The notes: generated from the letters alone by a model not told the origin. Shown: positions 51,696-60,992, numbered from the stretch's first letter. The stretch is DNA of 64,000 bases from Streptomyces sp. SLBN-118 (GCF_006715635.1 NZ_VFNP01000001.1:1922001-1986000); one strand, 5' to 3'. Made by a program: numbers and translations.

Positions 51696-53084
51696 TCAGC
51701 CGGTGACCACGGTCACGTCGCCGATGCCCAGCGCCCTGACCGGCTCCTCGATCTCCGAAGCGTCCCCGACGAGCACCGTGACCAGACGGTCCACCGGGAA
51801 GGCGCTGACGGCCGCTGCCGTCGCCTCCACGGTGCCGGTCTCGGCCAGCCGCACGTACAACTGCGCCTGGTAGTCGTCCGGGAGGAACTGCTCGACCTGG
51901 TCGGCGAGCGTGCCCGCGACGGACGCGGCCGTCTCGAACTTCAGCGGAGCGACACCCACCAGGTTCTGCACCGCCACGTCACGCTCGGCGTCGGTGAGCC
52001 CCTCGGCGGCGAGCGTCCGCAGCACCTTCCACAGGTCGTCCAGCGCCGGTCCCGTGTTGGGGGTGTCCACCGAGCCGCTGATCGCCAGCATCGAGGCGCC
52101 CGAGCCGTCGGGGGCGGACCTCAGCACCTGGCCGAAGGCCCGTACGCCGTAGGTGTAGCCCTTCTCCTCGCGCAGCACACGGTCCAGACGCGAGGTGAGA
52201 GTGCCGCCGAGGCAGTACGTCCCGAGCACCTGCGCGGGCCAGACGCGGTCGTGCCGGTCAGCGCCGATCCGGCCGATCAGCAGCTGCGTCTGCACGGCGC
52301 CCGGCCGGTCCACGATGACCACGCGGCCAGTGTCGTCGGCGGTGACCGGCGGGACGGGACGGGGCTTGGCGCTGTCGCCCGTCCAGGTGCCGAAGGTCTC
52401 GGCGAGCACGGCATCCAGGTCGACTCCGGTGAGGTCGCCGACGATCACCGCGGTGGCGGTGGCGGGCCGGACATGCGCCTCGTAGAAGGCGCGCACGGCG
52501 GCGGAATCGATCCGGGCCACGGTCTCCTCGGTGCCCTGGCGGGGGCGTGACATACGGGCGACGGCCGGGAAAAGCTCCTTGGAGAGCTCCTTGGCCGCGC
52601 GGCGGGCCGGGTTGGCCGTCTCGTGCGGGATCTCGTCGAGACGGTTGCGTACCAGCCGCTCCACCTCGCTGTCGGCGAAGGCGGGCGCACGCAGCGCCTC
52701 GGCCAGCAGGCCCAGCGCCTTGGGGAGCCGGGAGACCGGGACCTCCAGGGAGACGCGGACCCCGGCGTGGTCGGCGTGCGCGTCGAGGGTCGCGCCGCAG
52801 CGCTCCAGCTCGGCTGCGAACTCCTCGGCCGTGTGCTTGTCGGTGCCCTCCGACAGGGCGCGCGCCATGATCGTGGCGACACCGTCGATACCCTCGGGCT
52901 CGGCGTCCAGCGGGGCGTCGAGGGAGAGCTCGACGGCCACCACCTGCTGGCCGGGACGGTGGCAGCGCAGCACGGTCAGACCGTTGTCCAGCGTGCCGCG
53001 CTCGGGGGCGGGAAAGGCCCAGGGCCGGGCGACGCCCGCCGTCGGCTGCGGGTGGTACGTCATCGTCACGGCAGCGTCGCTCAC
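51696..53084 (-). CDS. M16 family peptidase-like protein, probably the non-catalytic partner
   Basis: 462 residues. Two M16 domains as in mitochondrial-processing-peptidase subunits. The zinc motif HxxEH is absent: at the expected place it reads TIMARALSEGTDK. The C-terminal half keeps the substrate-binding R-Y signature LREEKGYTYGVRAF. This is the pattern of the regulatory or substrate-binding subunit. GTG overlaps the stop of the catalytic partner (GTGA), so equal amounts are likely made. Substrate unknown. Confidence 0.87.
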   Translation of the reverse strand: MSDAAVTMTYHPQPTAGVARPWAFPAPERGTLDNGLTVLRCHRPGQQVVAVELSLDAPLDAEPEGIDGVATIMARALSEGTDKHTAEEFAAELERCGATLDAHADHAGVRVSLEVPVSRLPKALGLLAEALRAPAFADSEVERLVRNRLDEIPHETANPARRAAKELSKELFPAVARMSRPRQGTEETVARIDSAAVRAFYEAHVRPATATAVIVGDLTGVDLDAVLAETFGTWTGDSAKPRPVPPVTADDTGRVVIVDRPGAVQTQLLIGRIGADRHDRVWPAQVLGTYCLGGTLTSRLDRVLREEKGYTYGVRAFGQVLRSAPDGSGASMLAISGSVDTPNTGPALDDLWKVLRTLAAEGLTDAERDVAVQNLVGVAPLKFETAASVAGTLADQVEQFLPDDYQAQLYVRLAETGTVEATAAAVSAFPVDRLVTVLVGDASEIEEPVRALGIGDVTVVTG

Positions 53085-54424
53085 TGGTCCGCCTCTTCCT
53101 CTTCGTTGCTTCCCTCGGGCGCCGAGACGGGTTCGTACACCAGCACCGCCCGGTTGTCGGGGCGCAGCCGGGCCTTGGCGACCGCCTGCACCTCCTCGGC
53201 GGTGACATCGAGCACCCTCTGCACCGCGGTCAGCGCCAGCTGCGGGTCGCCGAACAGCACGGCGTACCTGCACAGTTCGTCGGCGCGGCCCGCGACCGTG
53301 CCGAGCCGGTCCAGCCACTCACGCTCCAACTGGGCCTGCGCGCGCTCCATCTCCTCCGCCGTGGGACCCTCGGCGGCGAACCGCGCCAGCTCCTCGTCGA
53401 CCGCGGCCTCGATCTCCGGGACCTCGACGCCGCCGGACGTCTTGACGTCCAGCCAGCCGAGGGAGGGAGCGCCGGCGAGACGCAGCAGACCGAACCCGGC
53501 GGCGACGGCCGTCTGGTCGCGACGTACCAGACGGTTGTGCAGCCGGGACGACTCGCCGCCGCCGAGGACGGTGAGCGCGAGATCGGCGGCGTCGCACTCG
53601 CGCGTGCCGTCGTGCGGCACCCGGTAGGCGGCCATCAGCGCGCGCGCCGGGACCTCCTCGCGGATCTCCTCGCGCAGCTGCCGGCCGATGACCTCGGGGA
53701 GCGAGCCGTCGCGCGGCGGCTGCTTGCCGTCGTGGGAGGGGATGGAGCCGAAATACCTCTCGACCCAGGCGAGCGTCTGTGCCGGGTCGATGTCGCCGAC
53801 GACCGACAGCACGGCGTTGTTCGGCGCGTAGTACGTACGGAAGAAGGCGCGGGCGTCCTCGAGCGTCGCCGCGTCCAGGTCGGCCATCGAGCCGATCGGG
53901 GTGTGGTGGTACGGGTGGCCCTCGGGGTAGGCGAGAGCGGTCAGCCTCTCGAATGCCGTGCCGTAGGGGACGTTGTCGTAGCGCTGGCGGCGCTCGTTCT
54001 TGACGACGTCGCGCTGGTTCTCCATCGACTCGTCGTCGAGCGCGGCGAGCAGCGAGCCCATCCGGTCGGCCTCCAGCCAGAGCGCCAGCTCCAGCTGGTG
54101 GGTGGGCATGGTCTCGAAGTAGTTGGTGCGCTCGAAGCTGGTGGTGCCGTTCAGCGAGCCGCCGGCCCCCTGCACCAGCTCGAAGTGACCGTTGCCCCTG
54201 ACCTGCCCCGAGCCCTGGAACATCAGGTGCTCGAAGAGGTGGGCCAGGCCGGTACGGCCCGAGACCTCGTGGCGCGAACCGACGTCGTACCAGAGGCAGA
54301 CCGCGGCGACCGGGGTCAGATGGTCCTCGGAGAGCACCACGCGCAGGCCGTTGGCCAGCCGGTGCTCTGTCGCTGTCAGGCCGCCGGATTCGGCCTGCGC
54401 TGTGGCCGTGTGACCCATGGGCAT
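53081..54424 (-). CDS. M16 family zinc metallopeptidase, catalytic subunit
   Basis: 447 residues. Inverted zinc motif HLFEH (H62, E65, H66) with a downstream Glu in ESMENQRDVVKNERRQ, the catalytic arrangement of M16 peptidases such as MPP-beta and PqqF relatives. Two M16 domains. ATG at 54424 has GAAGGGA upstream; a second Met is two codons later. It forms a two-gene unit with the inactive partner and is divergent from parC. Confidence 0.9.
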   Translation of the reverse strand: MPMGHTATAQAESGGLTATEHRLANGLRVVLSEDHLTPVAAVCLWYDVGSRHEVSGRTGLAHLFEHLMFQGSGQVRGNGHFELVQGAGGSLNGTTSFERTNYFETMPTHQLELALWLEADRMGSLLAALDDESMENQRDVVKNERRQRYDNVPYGTAFERLTALAYPEGHPYHHTPIGSMADLDAATLEDARAFFRTYYAPNNAVLSVVGDIDPAQTLAWVERYFGSIPSHDGKQPPRDGSLPEVIGRQLREEIREEVPARALMAAYRVPHDGTRECDAADLALTVLGGGESSRLHNRLVRRDQTAVAAGFGLLRLAGAPSLGWLDVKTSGGVEVPEIEAAVDEELARFAAEGPTAEEMERAQAQLEREWLDRLGTVAGRADELCRYAVLFGDPQLALTAVQRVLDVTAEEVQAVAKARLRPDNRAVLVYEPVSAPEGSNEEEEADQ

Positions 54425-54592
54425 GTACGTCCCTTCGATCGCGATGCTGCTTGTCTTTGTCAGCTCTGCCACTGTATGCAAGCGCGCTCACACCTGGCGA
54501 AGTTCCCGGGTCGCGGTCGGCGTTGTCAGTGGGACGGTCCACAATGGTCGGCGTCAGTTCCAGACCTGGTACGTGAAGGAGCAGCAGCCGCG

Positions 54593-57043
54593 ATGGCCCG
54601 CCGCAGCACGAAGACCCCGCCTCCGGACGATTTCGAGGAGAAGATCCTCGACATCGACGTCGTGGACGAAATGCAGGGCTCCTTCCTCGAGTACGCCTAC
54701 TCGGTGATCTACTCCCGGGCCCTGCCGGACGCACGTGACGGCATGAAGCCGGTACACCGCCGGATCGTGTACCAGATGAACGAAATGGGCCTGCGCCCCG
54801 ACCGCGGCTATGTGAAGTGCGCCCGTGTCGTGGGCGAGGTCATGGGCAAGCTGCATCCGCACGGCGACGCGTCGATCTACGACGCCCTCGTACGGATGGC
54901 ACAGCCGTTCTCCATGCGCCTGCCGCTCGTCGACGGGCACGGCAACTTCGGCTCGCTCGGCAATGACGACCCGCCCGCCGCGATGCGGTACACCGAGTGC
55001 CGGATGGCCGATGCCACCAGCTTGATGACCGAGTCGATCGACGAGGACACCGTCGCTTTCGAGTCGAACTACGACGGCCAGGAGCGCGAGCCCGCCGTCC
55101 TCCCCGCCGCCTACCCGAACTTGCTGGTCAACGGCGCGTCCGGGATCGCGGTCGGCATGGCGACGAACATGCCGCCGCACAATCTGGGCGAGGTCATCGC
55201 AGCGGCGCGCCATCTCATCAGGCACCCCGGCGCCGACCTCGAGACGCTCATGCGCTTCGTTCCCGGTCCCGACCTGCCGACCGGCGGCCGGATCGTGGGC
55301 CTGAGCGGCATCAAGGACGCGTACGAGTCGGGCCGCGGCACGTTCAAGATCCGCGCGACGGCCTCCGTGGAGGACGTCACGGCCCGCCGCAAGGGCCTGG
55401 TCGTCACCGAGCTGCCCTTCACAGTCGGCCCCGAGAAGGTCATCGCGAAGATCAAGGACCTGGTCTCGTCGAAGAAGCTCCAGGGCATCGCCGACGTCAA
55501 GGACCTCACCGACCGCTCGCACGGACTGCGCCTGGTCATCGAGGTCAAGAACGGCTTCGTGCCCGAGGCCGTCCTCGAACAGCTCTACAAGCTGACACCG
55601 ATGGAGGAGTCCTTCGGCATCAACAATGTGGCGCTGGTGGACGGCCAGCCTCTGACGCTGGGGCTCAAGGAACTGCTCGAGGTCTATCTCGACCACCGCT
55701 TCGACGTCGTACGCCGCCGCAGCGAGTTCCGGCGCACCAAGCGGCGCGACCGGCTGCATCTGGTCGAGGGCCTGCTCGTCGCCCTGCTCGACATCGACGA
55801 GGTCATCCGTCTCATCCGCTCCAGCGAGAACTCCGCGCAGGCGAAGCAGCGCCTGATCGAGCACTTCTCGCTCAGCGAGGTCCAGACGCAGTACATCCTG
55901 GACACTCCGCTGCGCCGCCTCACCAAGTTCGACCGGATCGAGCTGGAGAGCGAGCGCGACCGGCTGAACGCCGAGATCGAGGAGCTCACCGGGATCCTGG
56001 AGTCGGACAACGAGCTGCGCAAGCTGGTCTCTTCCGAACTGGCCGCGGTGGCCAAGAAGTTCGGCACGGAGCGGCGGACCGTGCTGCTGGAGTCGGCGGG
56101 CACGCCCGTCGCCGCGGTGGCGCTGGAGGTCGCGGACGACCCGTGCCGGGTGCTGCTGTCCTCGACAGGTCTGCTGGCGCGCACGGCCACCGGAGAGCCG
56201 CTCGCCGACGACGGCGGCAAGCGCACCAAGCACGACGTGATCGTCTCTGCGGTCCCGGCGACCGCGCGCGGCGATGTGGGAGCGGTGACCTCGGCAGGGC
56301 GGCTGCTGCGTCTTGCGGTGATCGATCTGCCACAGCTGCCGCACACGGCGTCCGCGCCGAATCTCTCGGGCGGCGCGCCGCTCGCGGAGTTCCTGTCCCT
56401 GGAGGCGGACGAGCAGATCGTCTGCCTCACCACGCTCGACGAGTCCTCGCCGGGCCTGGCGCTCGGCACCCTGCAGGGTGTCGTCAAGCGCGTGGTGCCC
56501 GACTACCCCGCCAACAAGGACGAGTTGGAGGTCATCACGCTCAAGGACGGCGACCGGATCGTCGGCGGCGCCGAGCTGCGCACGGGCGAGGAGGACCTGG
56601 TCTTCATCACCTCCGACGCCCAGCTGCTGCGCTACCAGGCAGGGCAGGTCCGGCCGCAGGGGCGGGCAGCGGGCGGCATGGCCGGAATCAAGCTGTCGGA
56701 GGGCGCCGAGGTGATCTCGTTCACGGCGGTGGACCCGGCCGGGGACGCGGTGGTGTTCACGGTCGCGGGCTCGCACGGCACGCTGGACGACTCGGTGATG
56801 ACGGCGAAGCTCACGCCGTTCGACCAGTACCCCCGCAAGGGGCGGGCCACGGGCGGTGTGCGCTGCCAGCGCTTCCTCAAGGGCGAGGACGTACTCGTAC
56901 TGGCGTGGGCCGGAGCGGCCCCGGCCCGGGCGGCACAGAAGAACGGCGCGCCGGCCGTGCTCCCGGACCTGGATCCGCGCCGCGACGGCTCGGGCACACC
57001 GCTGACCTCGCCGGTGGCGGTGCTGGCGGGCCCGGCCAGCTAG
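54593..57043 (+). CDS. parC: DNA topoisomerase IV subunit A
   Basis: 816 residues. GyrA/ParC family: N-terminal breakage-reunion domain with the active-site Tyr Y133 (AAMRYTECRMADA), a coiled coil around residues 430-490, and a C-terminal beta-propeller (~510-800). The classical GyrA box QRRGGKG is not seen, which with the neighbourhood favours ParC over GyrA. At the residue matching E. coli GyrA Ser83 there is Ala (A93 in HPHGDASIYD). Its stop shares the 4-bp CTAG with the convergent CobW gene. The subunit partner ParE is outside the window. Confidence 0.9.
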   Translation: MARRSTKTPPPDDFEEKILDIDVVDEMQGSFLEYAYSVIYSRALPDARDGMKPVHRRIVYQMNEMGLRPDRGYVKCARVVGEVMGKLHPHGDASIYDALVRMAQPFSMRLPLVDGHGNFGSLGNDDPPAAMRYTECRMADATSLMTESIDEDTVAFESNYDGQEREPAVLPAAYPNLLVNGASGIAVGMATNMPPHNLGEVIAAARHLIRHPGADLETLMRFVPGPDLPTGGRIVGLSGIKDAYESGRGTFKIRATASVEDVTARRKGLVVTELPFTVGPEKVIAKIKDLVSSKKLQGIADVKDLTDRSHGLRLVIEVKNGFVPEAVLEQLYKLTPMEESFGINNVALVDGQPLTLGLKELLEVYLDHRFDVVRRRSEFRRTKRRDRLHLVEGLLVALLDIDEVIRLIRSSENSAQAKQRLIEHFSLSEVQTQYILDTPLRRLTKFDRIELESERDRLNAEIEELTGILESDNELRKLVSSELAAVAKKFGTERRTVLLESAGTPVAAVALEVADDPCRVLLSSTGLLARTATGEPLADDGGKRTKHDVIVSAVPATARGDVGAVTSAGRLLRLAVIDLPQLPHTASAPNLSGGAPLAEFLSLEADEQIVCLTTLDESSPGLALGTLQGVVKRVVPDYPANKDELEVITLKDGDRIVGGAELRTGEEDLVFITSDAQLLRYQAGQVRPQGRAAGGMAGIKLSEGAEVISFTAVDPAGDAVVFTVAGSHGTLDDSVMTAKLTPFDQYPRKGRATGGVRCQRFLKGEDVLVLAWAGAAPARAAQKNGAPAVLPDLDPRRDGSGTPLTSPVAVLAGPAS

Positions 57044-58134
57044 CGGTCCACCTCTTCTGCCTGTTCTGCCTGGACGAACCGCAGGACGCCCCACATGCTG
57101 TGCTCGTCGGGGGCGTCCTGCGGTCCTGCCGTGCGGCACTCGTCCAGTGCTTCGCGCAGCTTGTCCGCGTCGACGCCTGAGCCGATGAGCACCAGCTGAG
57201 TGAGGCGTTCCGTCCCGCGCGGCCAGGGCTCGGGGTAGAAGCGCAGAAACCGGCCGACCGCGTGCACGGCGTACCGATTGCGCAGGTCGGCCTCACCGAA
57301 GTCGACGAAACCCTTGATCCTGTACAGCCCTTCGGGCCGGGAATCGAGGAAGTCCATCAGCCGGCGCGGGTGCATGGGCTCCTGCGCGGTGAAGCCGACG
57401 CTCTCGTACGCGGCGTGCAGATGCCCAGCATGATCGCCCTCGCACTCGTCGTCGTCCGCGTACAGGTCCTCGAAGGAGAGCTGGCGTGCCTTCTCCTCGC
57501 GCTCGGGCCTGGCGGCCGGGTCGAAAAGGACTTCGTGGCCGACCCGGCCGTGGACGACGGGGATGACGGGCGCGGCGCCGCTGAGCTCGCCGAGCGTCCC
57601 GCGCACCCGGTCGAGACCCGTCTGCCCCACCCGGTCCGTCTTGTTCAGGACCACCAGATCGGCGATGGCGAGATGCCGGTCGATCTCCGGGTGCCGCGAG
57701 CGCGTCGCATCGAACTCGGCGGCGTCGACGACCTCGACCAGTCCCCCGTACACGATCCGCGGATTGTCGCTTGCCAGCAGCATCCGCATCAGTTCCTGCG
57801 GCTCCGCGAGCCCGCTCGCCTCGATGACGATGATGTCGATGCGGGCGGCGGGCCGGGTGAGCAGCTCCAGGTAGTCGTCCAGTTCGGTTGCGTCGACGGC
57901 GCAGCACAGACAGCCGTTGCCCAGCGAAACGGAGGAGCCCACCTGTCCGGCGACGGTCATGGCGTCGATCTCGATGGAGCCGAAGTCATTGACGATCACG
58001 CCGATGCGGTTGCCACCGTTGCGCCGCAGCAGATGGTTGAGCACGGTGGTTTTGCCGGATCCCAGAAAGCCCGCGAGGACGACAACAGGGATCTGCGGCG
58101 TGGTCACCGGGCTCAAGAGGCGGCCTTTCTTCAC
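57040..58134 (-). CDS. CobW/COG0523 family GTP-binding protein
   Basis: About 364 residues. P-loop GFLGSGKTT, the GTPase-metallochaperone signature GNGCLCCAV (CxCC, C75/C77/C78), and NKTD for guanine binding. The C-terminal CobW_C domain runs from about residue 250 (PMHPRRLMDFLDS). A His/Asp/Glu-rich stretch, YADDDECEGDHAGHLHA, could bind zinc. Such proteins insert or deliver metals, often under zinc limitation, but no Zur box was seen. Start is uncertain: GTG 58134 overlaps the citrate synthase stop, TTG 58116 has GAAAGG upstream, and GTG 58107 is also possible. Confidence 0.85.
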   Translation of the reverse strand: MKKGRLLSPVTTPQIPVVVLAGFLGSGKTTVLNHLLRRNGGNRIGVIVNDFGSIEIDAMTVAGQVGSSVSLGNGCLCCAVDATELDDYLELLTRPAARIDIIVIEASGLAEPQELMRMLLASDNPRIVYGGLVEVVDAAEFDATRSRHPEIDRHLAIADLVVLNKTDRVGQTGLDRVRGTLGELSGAAPVIPVVHGRVGHEVLFDPAARPEREEKARQLSFEDLYADDDECEGDHAGHLHAAYESVGFTAQEPMHPRRLMDFLDSRPEGLYRIKGFVDFGEADLRNRYAVHAVGRFLRFYPEPWPRGTERLTQLVLIGSGVDADKLREALDECRTAGPQDAPDEHSMWGVLRFVQAEQAEEVDR

Positions 58135-59291
58135 ATGTGCGGCACGGGCTGGGGCGGCGGCTGTCCGATGTAGCGGGCCGCCGGGCGGATGATCTTGGAG
58201 TCTTCCGCCTGCTCCAGGATATTGGCGCTCCAGCCGACGACCCTGGCCGCGCAGAACGTCGGCGTGAACATCTCGCGCGGCAGGCCGCACAGTTCCATGA
58301 CCACCCCGGCGTAGAACTCCACGTTGGTGTGCAGCTCACGGCCCGGCTTGAGTTCGGCGAGAATCGCCTCGACGCGCGCCTCCACCTGGACCGCGAAGTC
58401 CACCAGCGGTCCGCCGAAGCTCTCGGCGATCCCCCGCAGCATCCGCGAGCGCGGGTCCTCGGTGCGGTAGACGGGGTGGCCAAAGCCCATGATGCGGTCG
58501 CCCGCCAGGACCCGTTCCCTGATCCAGGGGTCGATCCGCTCCGGCGTGCCGATCGCGTCGAGGGTGTCGAGGGCCCGGCTCGGAGCGCCGCCGTGCAGCG
58601 GACCCGAGAGAGCCCCGATCGCTCCGACCAGGCAGGCGGCCACATCGGCTCCGGTGGAGGTGATCACGCGGGCGGTGAAGGTCGAGGCGTTGAAGCCGTG
58701 GTCGACGGTGGAGACGAGGTACTGCTCGATCGCCCGGGCCCGCGCCGGCTCGGGTTCGCAACCGGTCAGCATGTAGAGGTAGTTGGCGGCATACGGCAGG
58801 TCGTCGCGCGGTTCGACGGGCTCCAGCCCCTGACCCAGCCGGTGCAGCGCGGTGAGCAGTGTCGGCACGGCCGCGCACGCGGCGAGCGCGTCCGTGCGGC
58901 GGCGGTCGGTGTCGAGGTCGTACACCGGGCGCAGCCCAGCGGATGCTCCCAGCAGGGAGAGCGCGGTGCGCAGTCCGGCGAGCGGCCCCGACAGCGCGCA
59001 CGAGCGGGCTATCGAGGGCAGCGCGGCGCGGACGTCGTCGGGCAGGCGGCGCAGGGACGCGGTGTGCTCGACGAAGGCCGCACGCTGTGTCGCGTCCGGC
59101 AGTTCGCCGTGGAACATCAGATGCCAGACGTCCTCGAATCCACGCCGCTGGGCGAGTTCGACGGCCGAGTACTGGCGGTAGTGGTAGAAGCCCTCCCGCC
59201 CTCTGACGTCGCCCAGCGCGGTGTCGGTGACGACGACGCCCGCCAGTCCGCGCGGTACGTCGACGGGTGCGGTGGTCCCGGTGCTCTGCAT
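58131..59291 (-). CDS. citrate synthase 2-type enzyme
   Basis: 386 residues, about 50 fewer than the main bacterial citrate synthase. Catalytic His regions GPLHGGAPSRAL and MGFGHPVYRTEDPR are present. The third catalytic position, normally Asp in NVDFY, is Glu here (TNVEFYAGVVMEL); I recall this as usual for the short citA-type subfamily. It may make citrate or 2-methylcitrate. It is divergent from a DNA-binding citrate synthase-like gene across an 89-bp region with a perfect palindrome, and is coupled to the CobW gene. Confidence 0.87.
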   Translation of the reverse strand: MQSTGTTAPVDVPRGLAGVVVTDTALGDVRGREGFYHYRQYSAVELAQRRGFEDVWHLMFHGELPDATQRAAFVEHTASLRRLPDDVRAALPSIARSCALSGPLAGLRTALSLLGASAGLRPVYDLDTDRRRTDALAACAAVPTLLTALHRLGQGLEPVEPRDDLPYAANYLYMLTGCEPEPARARAIEQYLVSTVDHGFNASTFTARVITSTGADVAACLVGAIGALSGPLHGGAPSRALDTLDAIGTPERIDPWIRERVLAGDRIMGFGHPVYRTEDPRSRMLRGIAESFGGPLVDFAVQVEARVEAILAELKPGRELHTNVEFYAGVVMELCGLPREMFTPTFCAARVVGWSANILEQAEDSKIIRPAARYIGQPPPQPVPHM

Positions 59292-59345
59292 GAGTGTCCT
59301 CCCTGAACTTGATTCGACTGTCCATGCTTGATGGGATCACTGTCA

Positions 59346-59364
59346 ATATTGATTGAATCAATAT
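59346..59364. promoter_or_regulatory. 19-bp perfect palindrome between the divergent citrate synthase genes
   Basis: ATATTGATTGAATCAATAT is perfectly symmetrical around G59355 and AT-rich in a very GC-rich region. It is 54 bp before the left gene's ATG and just upstream of the right gene's ATG (59381). A likely operator for the helix-turn-helix carried by the right gene's own product. Confidence 0.65.
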
Positions 59365-59380
59365 GTGTACGGTGACTGGC

Positions 59381-60616
59381 ATGACGCACCATGCAGCGGA
59401 CGGCGAGCGGCTGACCACCAGGGAGGCGGCCGCACGGCTCGGTGTGAAACCCGAGACGGTGTACGCGTATGTCAGCCGCGGCCAGCTCTCCAGCAGGCGC
59501 GACCCCACCGGCCGAGGCAGCACCTTCGACGCCAAGGAGGTCGACGCGCTCGTCCGCAGGGGCCGGCGCGAGCCCTCCGCCGGCAGCGACGTCACCCAGC
59601 GGATCCGCACCCGCATCACCCTGATCGACAAGGACCGCTACTACTTCCGGGGCGTCGACGCGACCGAACTCGCCCACCGCTACGGCTACGAGGAGATCGC
59701 CGACTGGCTCTGGACCGGCACTCTGCGGCCCGGCGTACGGTTCACGTCTCCCGCCGAGACGCTCGCCGCGGCCCGTTGCGCGGTCGATGCGCTGCCCGCG
59801 CACAGCGGCTCCACGGACCGGCTGCGGGTGGCCGCCATTGCGGCCGCCGTCGCGGATCCGCTGCGCTTCGACCTCGACCGGGACGCCGTGCTCGGCAGCG
59901 CACGGACGCTGATCCCCACCCTGGTCGATGCCCTGCCGACGGTCGGCAGGCCGCACCGGGGCGAGGGCCGGGTCGCCTGGCGGCTCTGGTCACGGCTCAC
60001 CGCCGAGCGCCCGGACGAGAAGTCCGTACGAGCCCTGGACATGGCGCTCTCGCTGCTCATCGACCACGATCTCGCCGCATCGACGCTCGCCGTGCGCGTT
60101 GCGGCCTCGGCGCGTGCCCATCCGTACGCCGCTGTCTCCGCGGGTCTCGGCGCCCTGGAGGGTCCGCTGCACGGGGCGGCCAGCGGTCTCGCGCACCGGA
60201 TGCTCGCCGAGGTCCTGGAACGGGGAAGCGCCGCGCCGGTGGTGGCGGACCATCTGCGGGCGGGCCGTCGTGTGCCGGGGCTCGGCCACCGGCTCTACCC
60301 GGGCAAGGACCCGCGCGCCGAGGCGCTGTTCGGCGTACTGGTAGAGCTGCCCGCGGCCCGTCCCGCGCTGGAGGCGGCGCGAGAGGTGGAGGTGACGACG
60401 GCGCGCCATGTGGAGCTGCACGCCAATGTCGATCTGGCGCTGGCGGTCCTCTCGGTGGCGTCCGGGATGGCGGCCGAGGCGGGCGAGACGGTCTTCGCCG
60501 TGGCACGTACGGCAGGCTGGATCGCGCACGCGCTGGAGGAGTACGAGGAGCGCCCGCTGCGGATGCGTCCGAGCGGGCAGTACGACGGCCCCCGCCCGCC
60601 CAGGCCGCTGCCGTGA
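59381..60616 (+). CDS. citrate synthase-like protein with N-terminal DNA-binding domain
   Basis: 411 residues. Residues ~11-60 form a MerR/excisionase-like winged helix (TTREAAARLGVKPETVYAYV, then STFDAKEVDALVRR). A citrate synthase domain follows with GPLHGAASGLAH, GLGHRLYPGKDPRA and HANVDLALAV, keeping both His and the Asp. ATG at 59381 is chosen because the ATG at 59363 lies inside the palindrome; the mRNA may be nearly leaderless. The fusion suggests a metabolite-sensing transcription factor built on a citrate synthase scaffold, perhaps still catalytic. It probably controls itself and the divergent gene. Confidence 0.85.
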   Translation: MTHHAADGERLTTREAAARLGVKPETVYAYVSRGQLSSRRDPTGRGSTFDAKEVDALVRRGRREPSAGSDVTQRIRTRITLIDKDRYYFRGVDATELAHRYGYEEIADWLWTGTLRPGVRFTSPAETLAAARCAVDALPAHSGSTDRLRVAAIAAAVADPLRFDLDRDAVLGSARTLIPTLVDALPTVGRPHRGEGRVAWRLWSRLTAERPDEKSVRALDMALSLLIDHDLAASTLAVRVAASARAHPYAAVSAGLGALEGPLHGAASGLAHRMLAEVLERGSAAPVVADHLRAGRRVPGLGHRLYPGKDPRAEALFGVLVELPAARPALEAAREVEVTTARHVELHANVDLALAVLSVASGMAAEAGETVFAVARTAGWIAHALEEYEERPLRMRPSGQYDGPRPPRPLP

Positions 60617-60992
60617 CCGGGCCGACGGCTACCTGTGTCACGGGCGTCGGGACCGCAGCGGCCGCCGTGTCCCGCGGCAGCAGGCCCTCGTCCAGACGGC
60701 TTCACCGCCAGTGATGTCGGGCTCGTCCAGGTGCTGTTGGCCCCGCAGCCAGTGCACCGATCTGCGCCGATGCCTCCTTGGTGCCGCCGAGCCGGCGGGC
60801 CACCGCACTTGCCGGCCCATGCGAGAGGACGCTGTTGCGCACGGTGACCGACGGGGATTCCGGAAAGGGCCGCACGCCCCTTACCGTTCCTGGGCATGCG
60901 CCCCGTACCGACTCGCTGCGCCGCACCCTGGACTGCGGCGGCGAGGACCACCGCCGAGGTGATCCGCCAGGCGCTGCCGGGCGCCCCCGGAT
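60617..60992. other. 376-bp region between convergent genes
   Basis: Lies between the ends of the citrate synthase-like gene and the symporter gene. No convincing reading frame with an RBS, tRNA or strong hairpin is seen. It may contain worn remains of a gene, but no homology is recognised. Confidence 0.4.

Noticed and set aside
54554..57139. An 861-codon open frame antisense to parC
   Set aside because: It is the mirror of a well-conserved topoisomerase gene; high GC at third positions leaves antisense frames open. No RBS or recognisable domain.
60617..60992. Possible small gene on the minus strand starting near 60990 (SAWRITSAVVLAAAVQGAAQ)
   Set aside because: A signal-peptide-like stretch is present but there is no RBS, no homology and the frame runs into the convergent gene.
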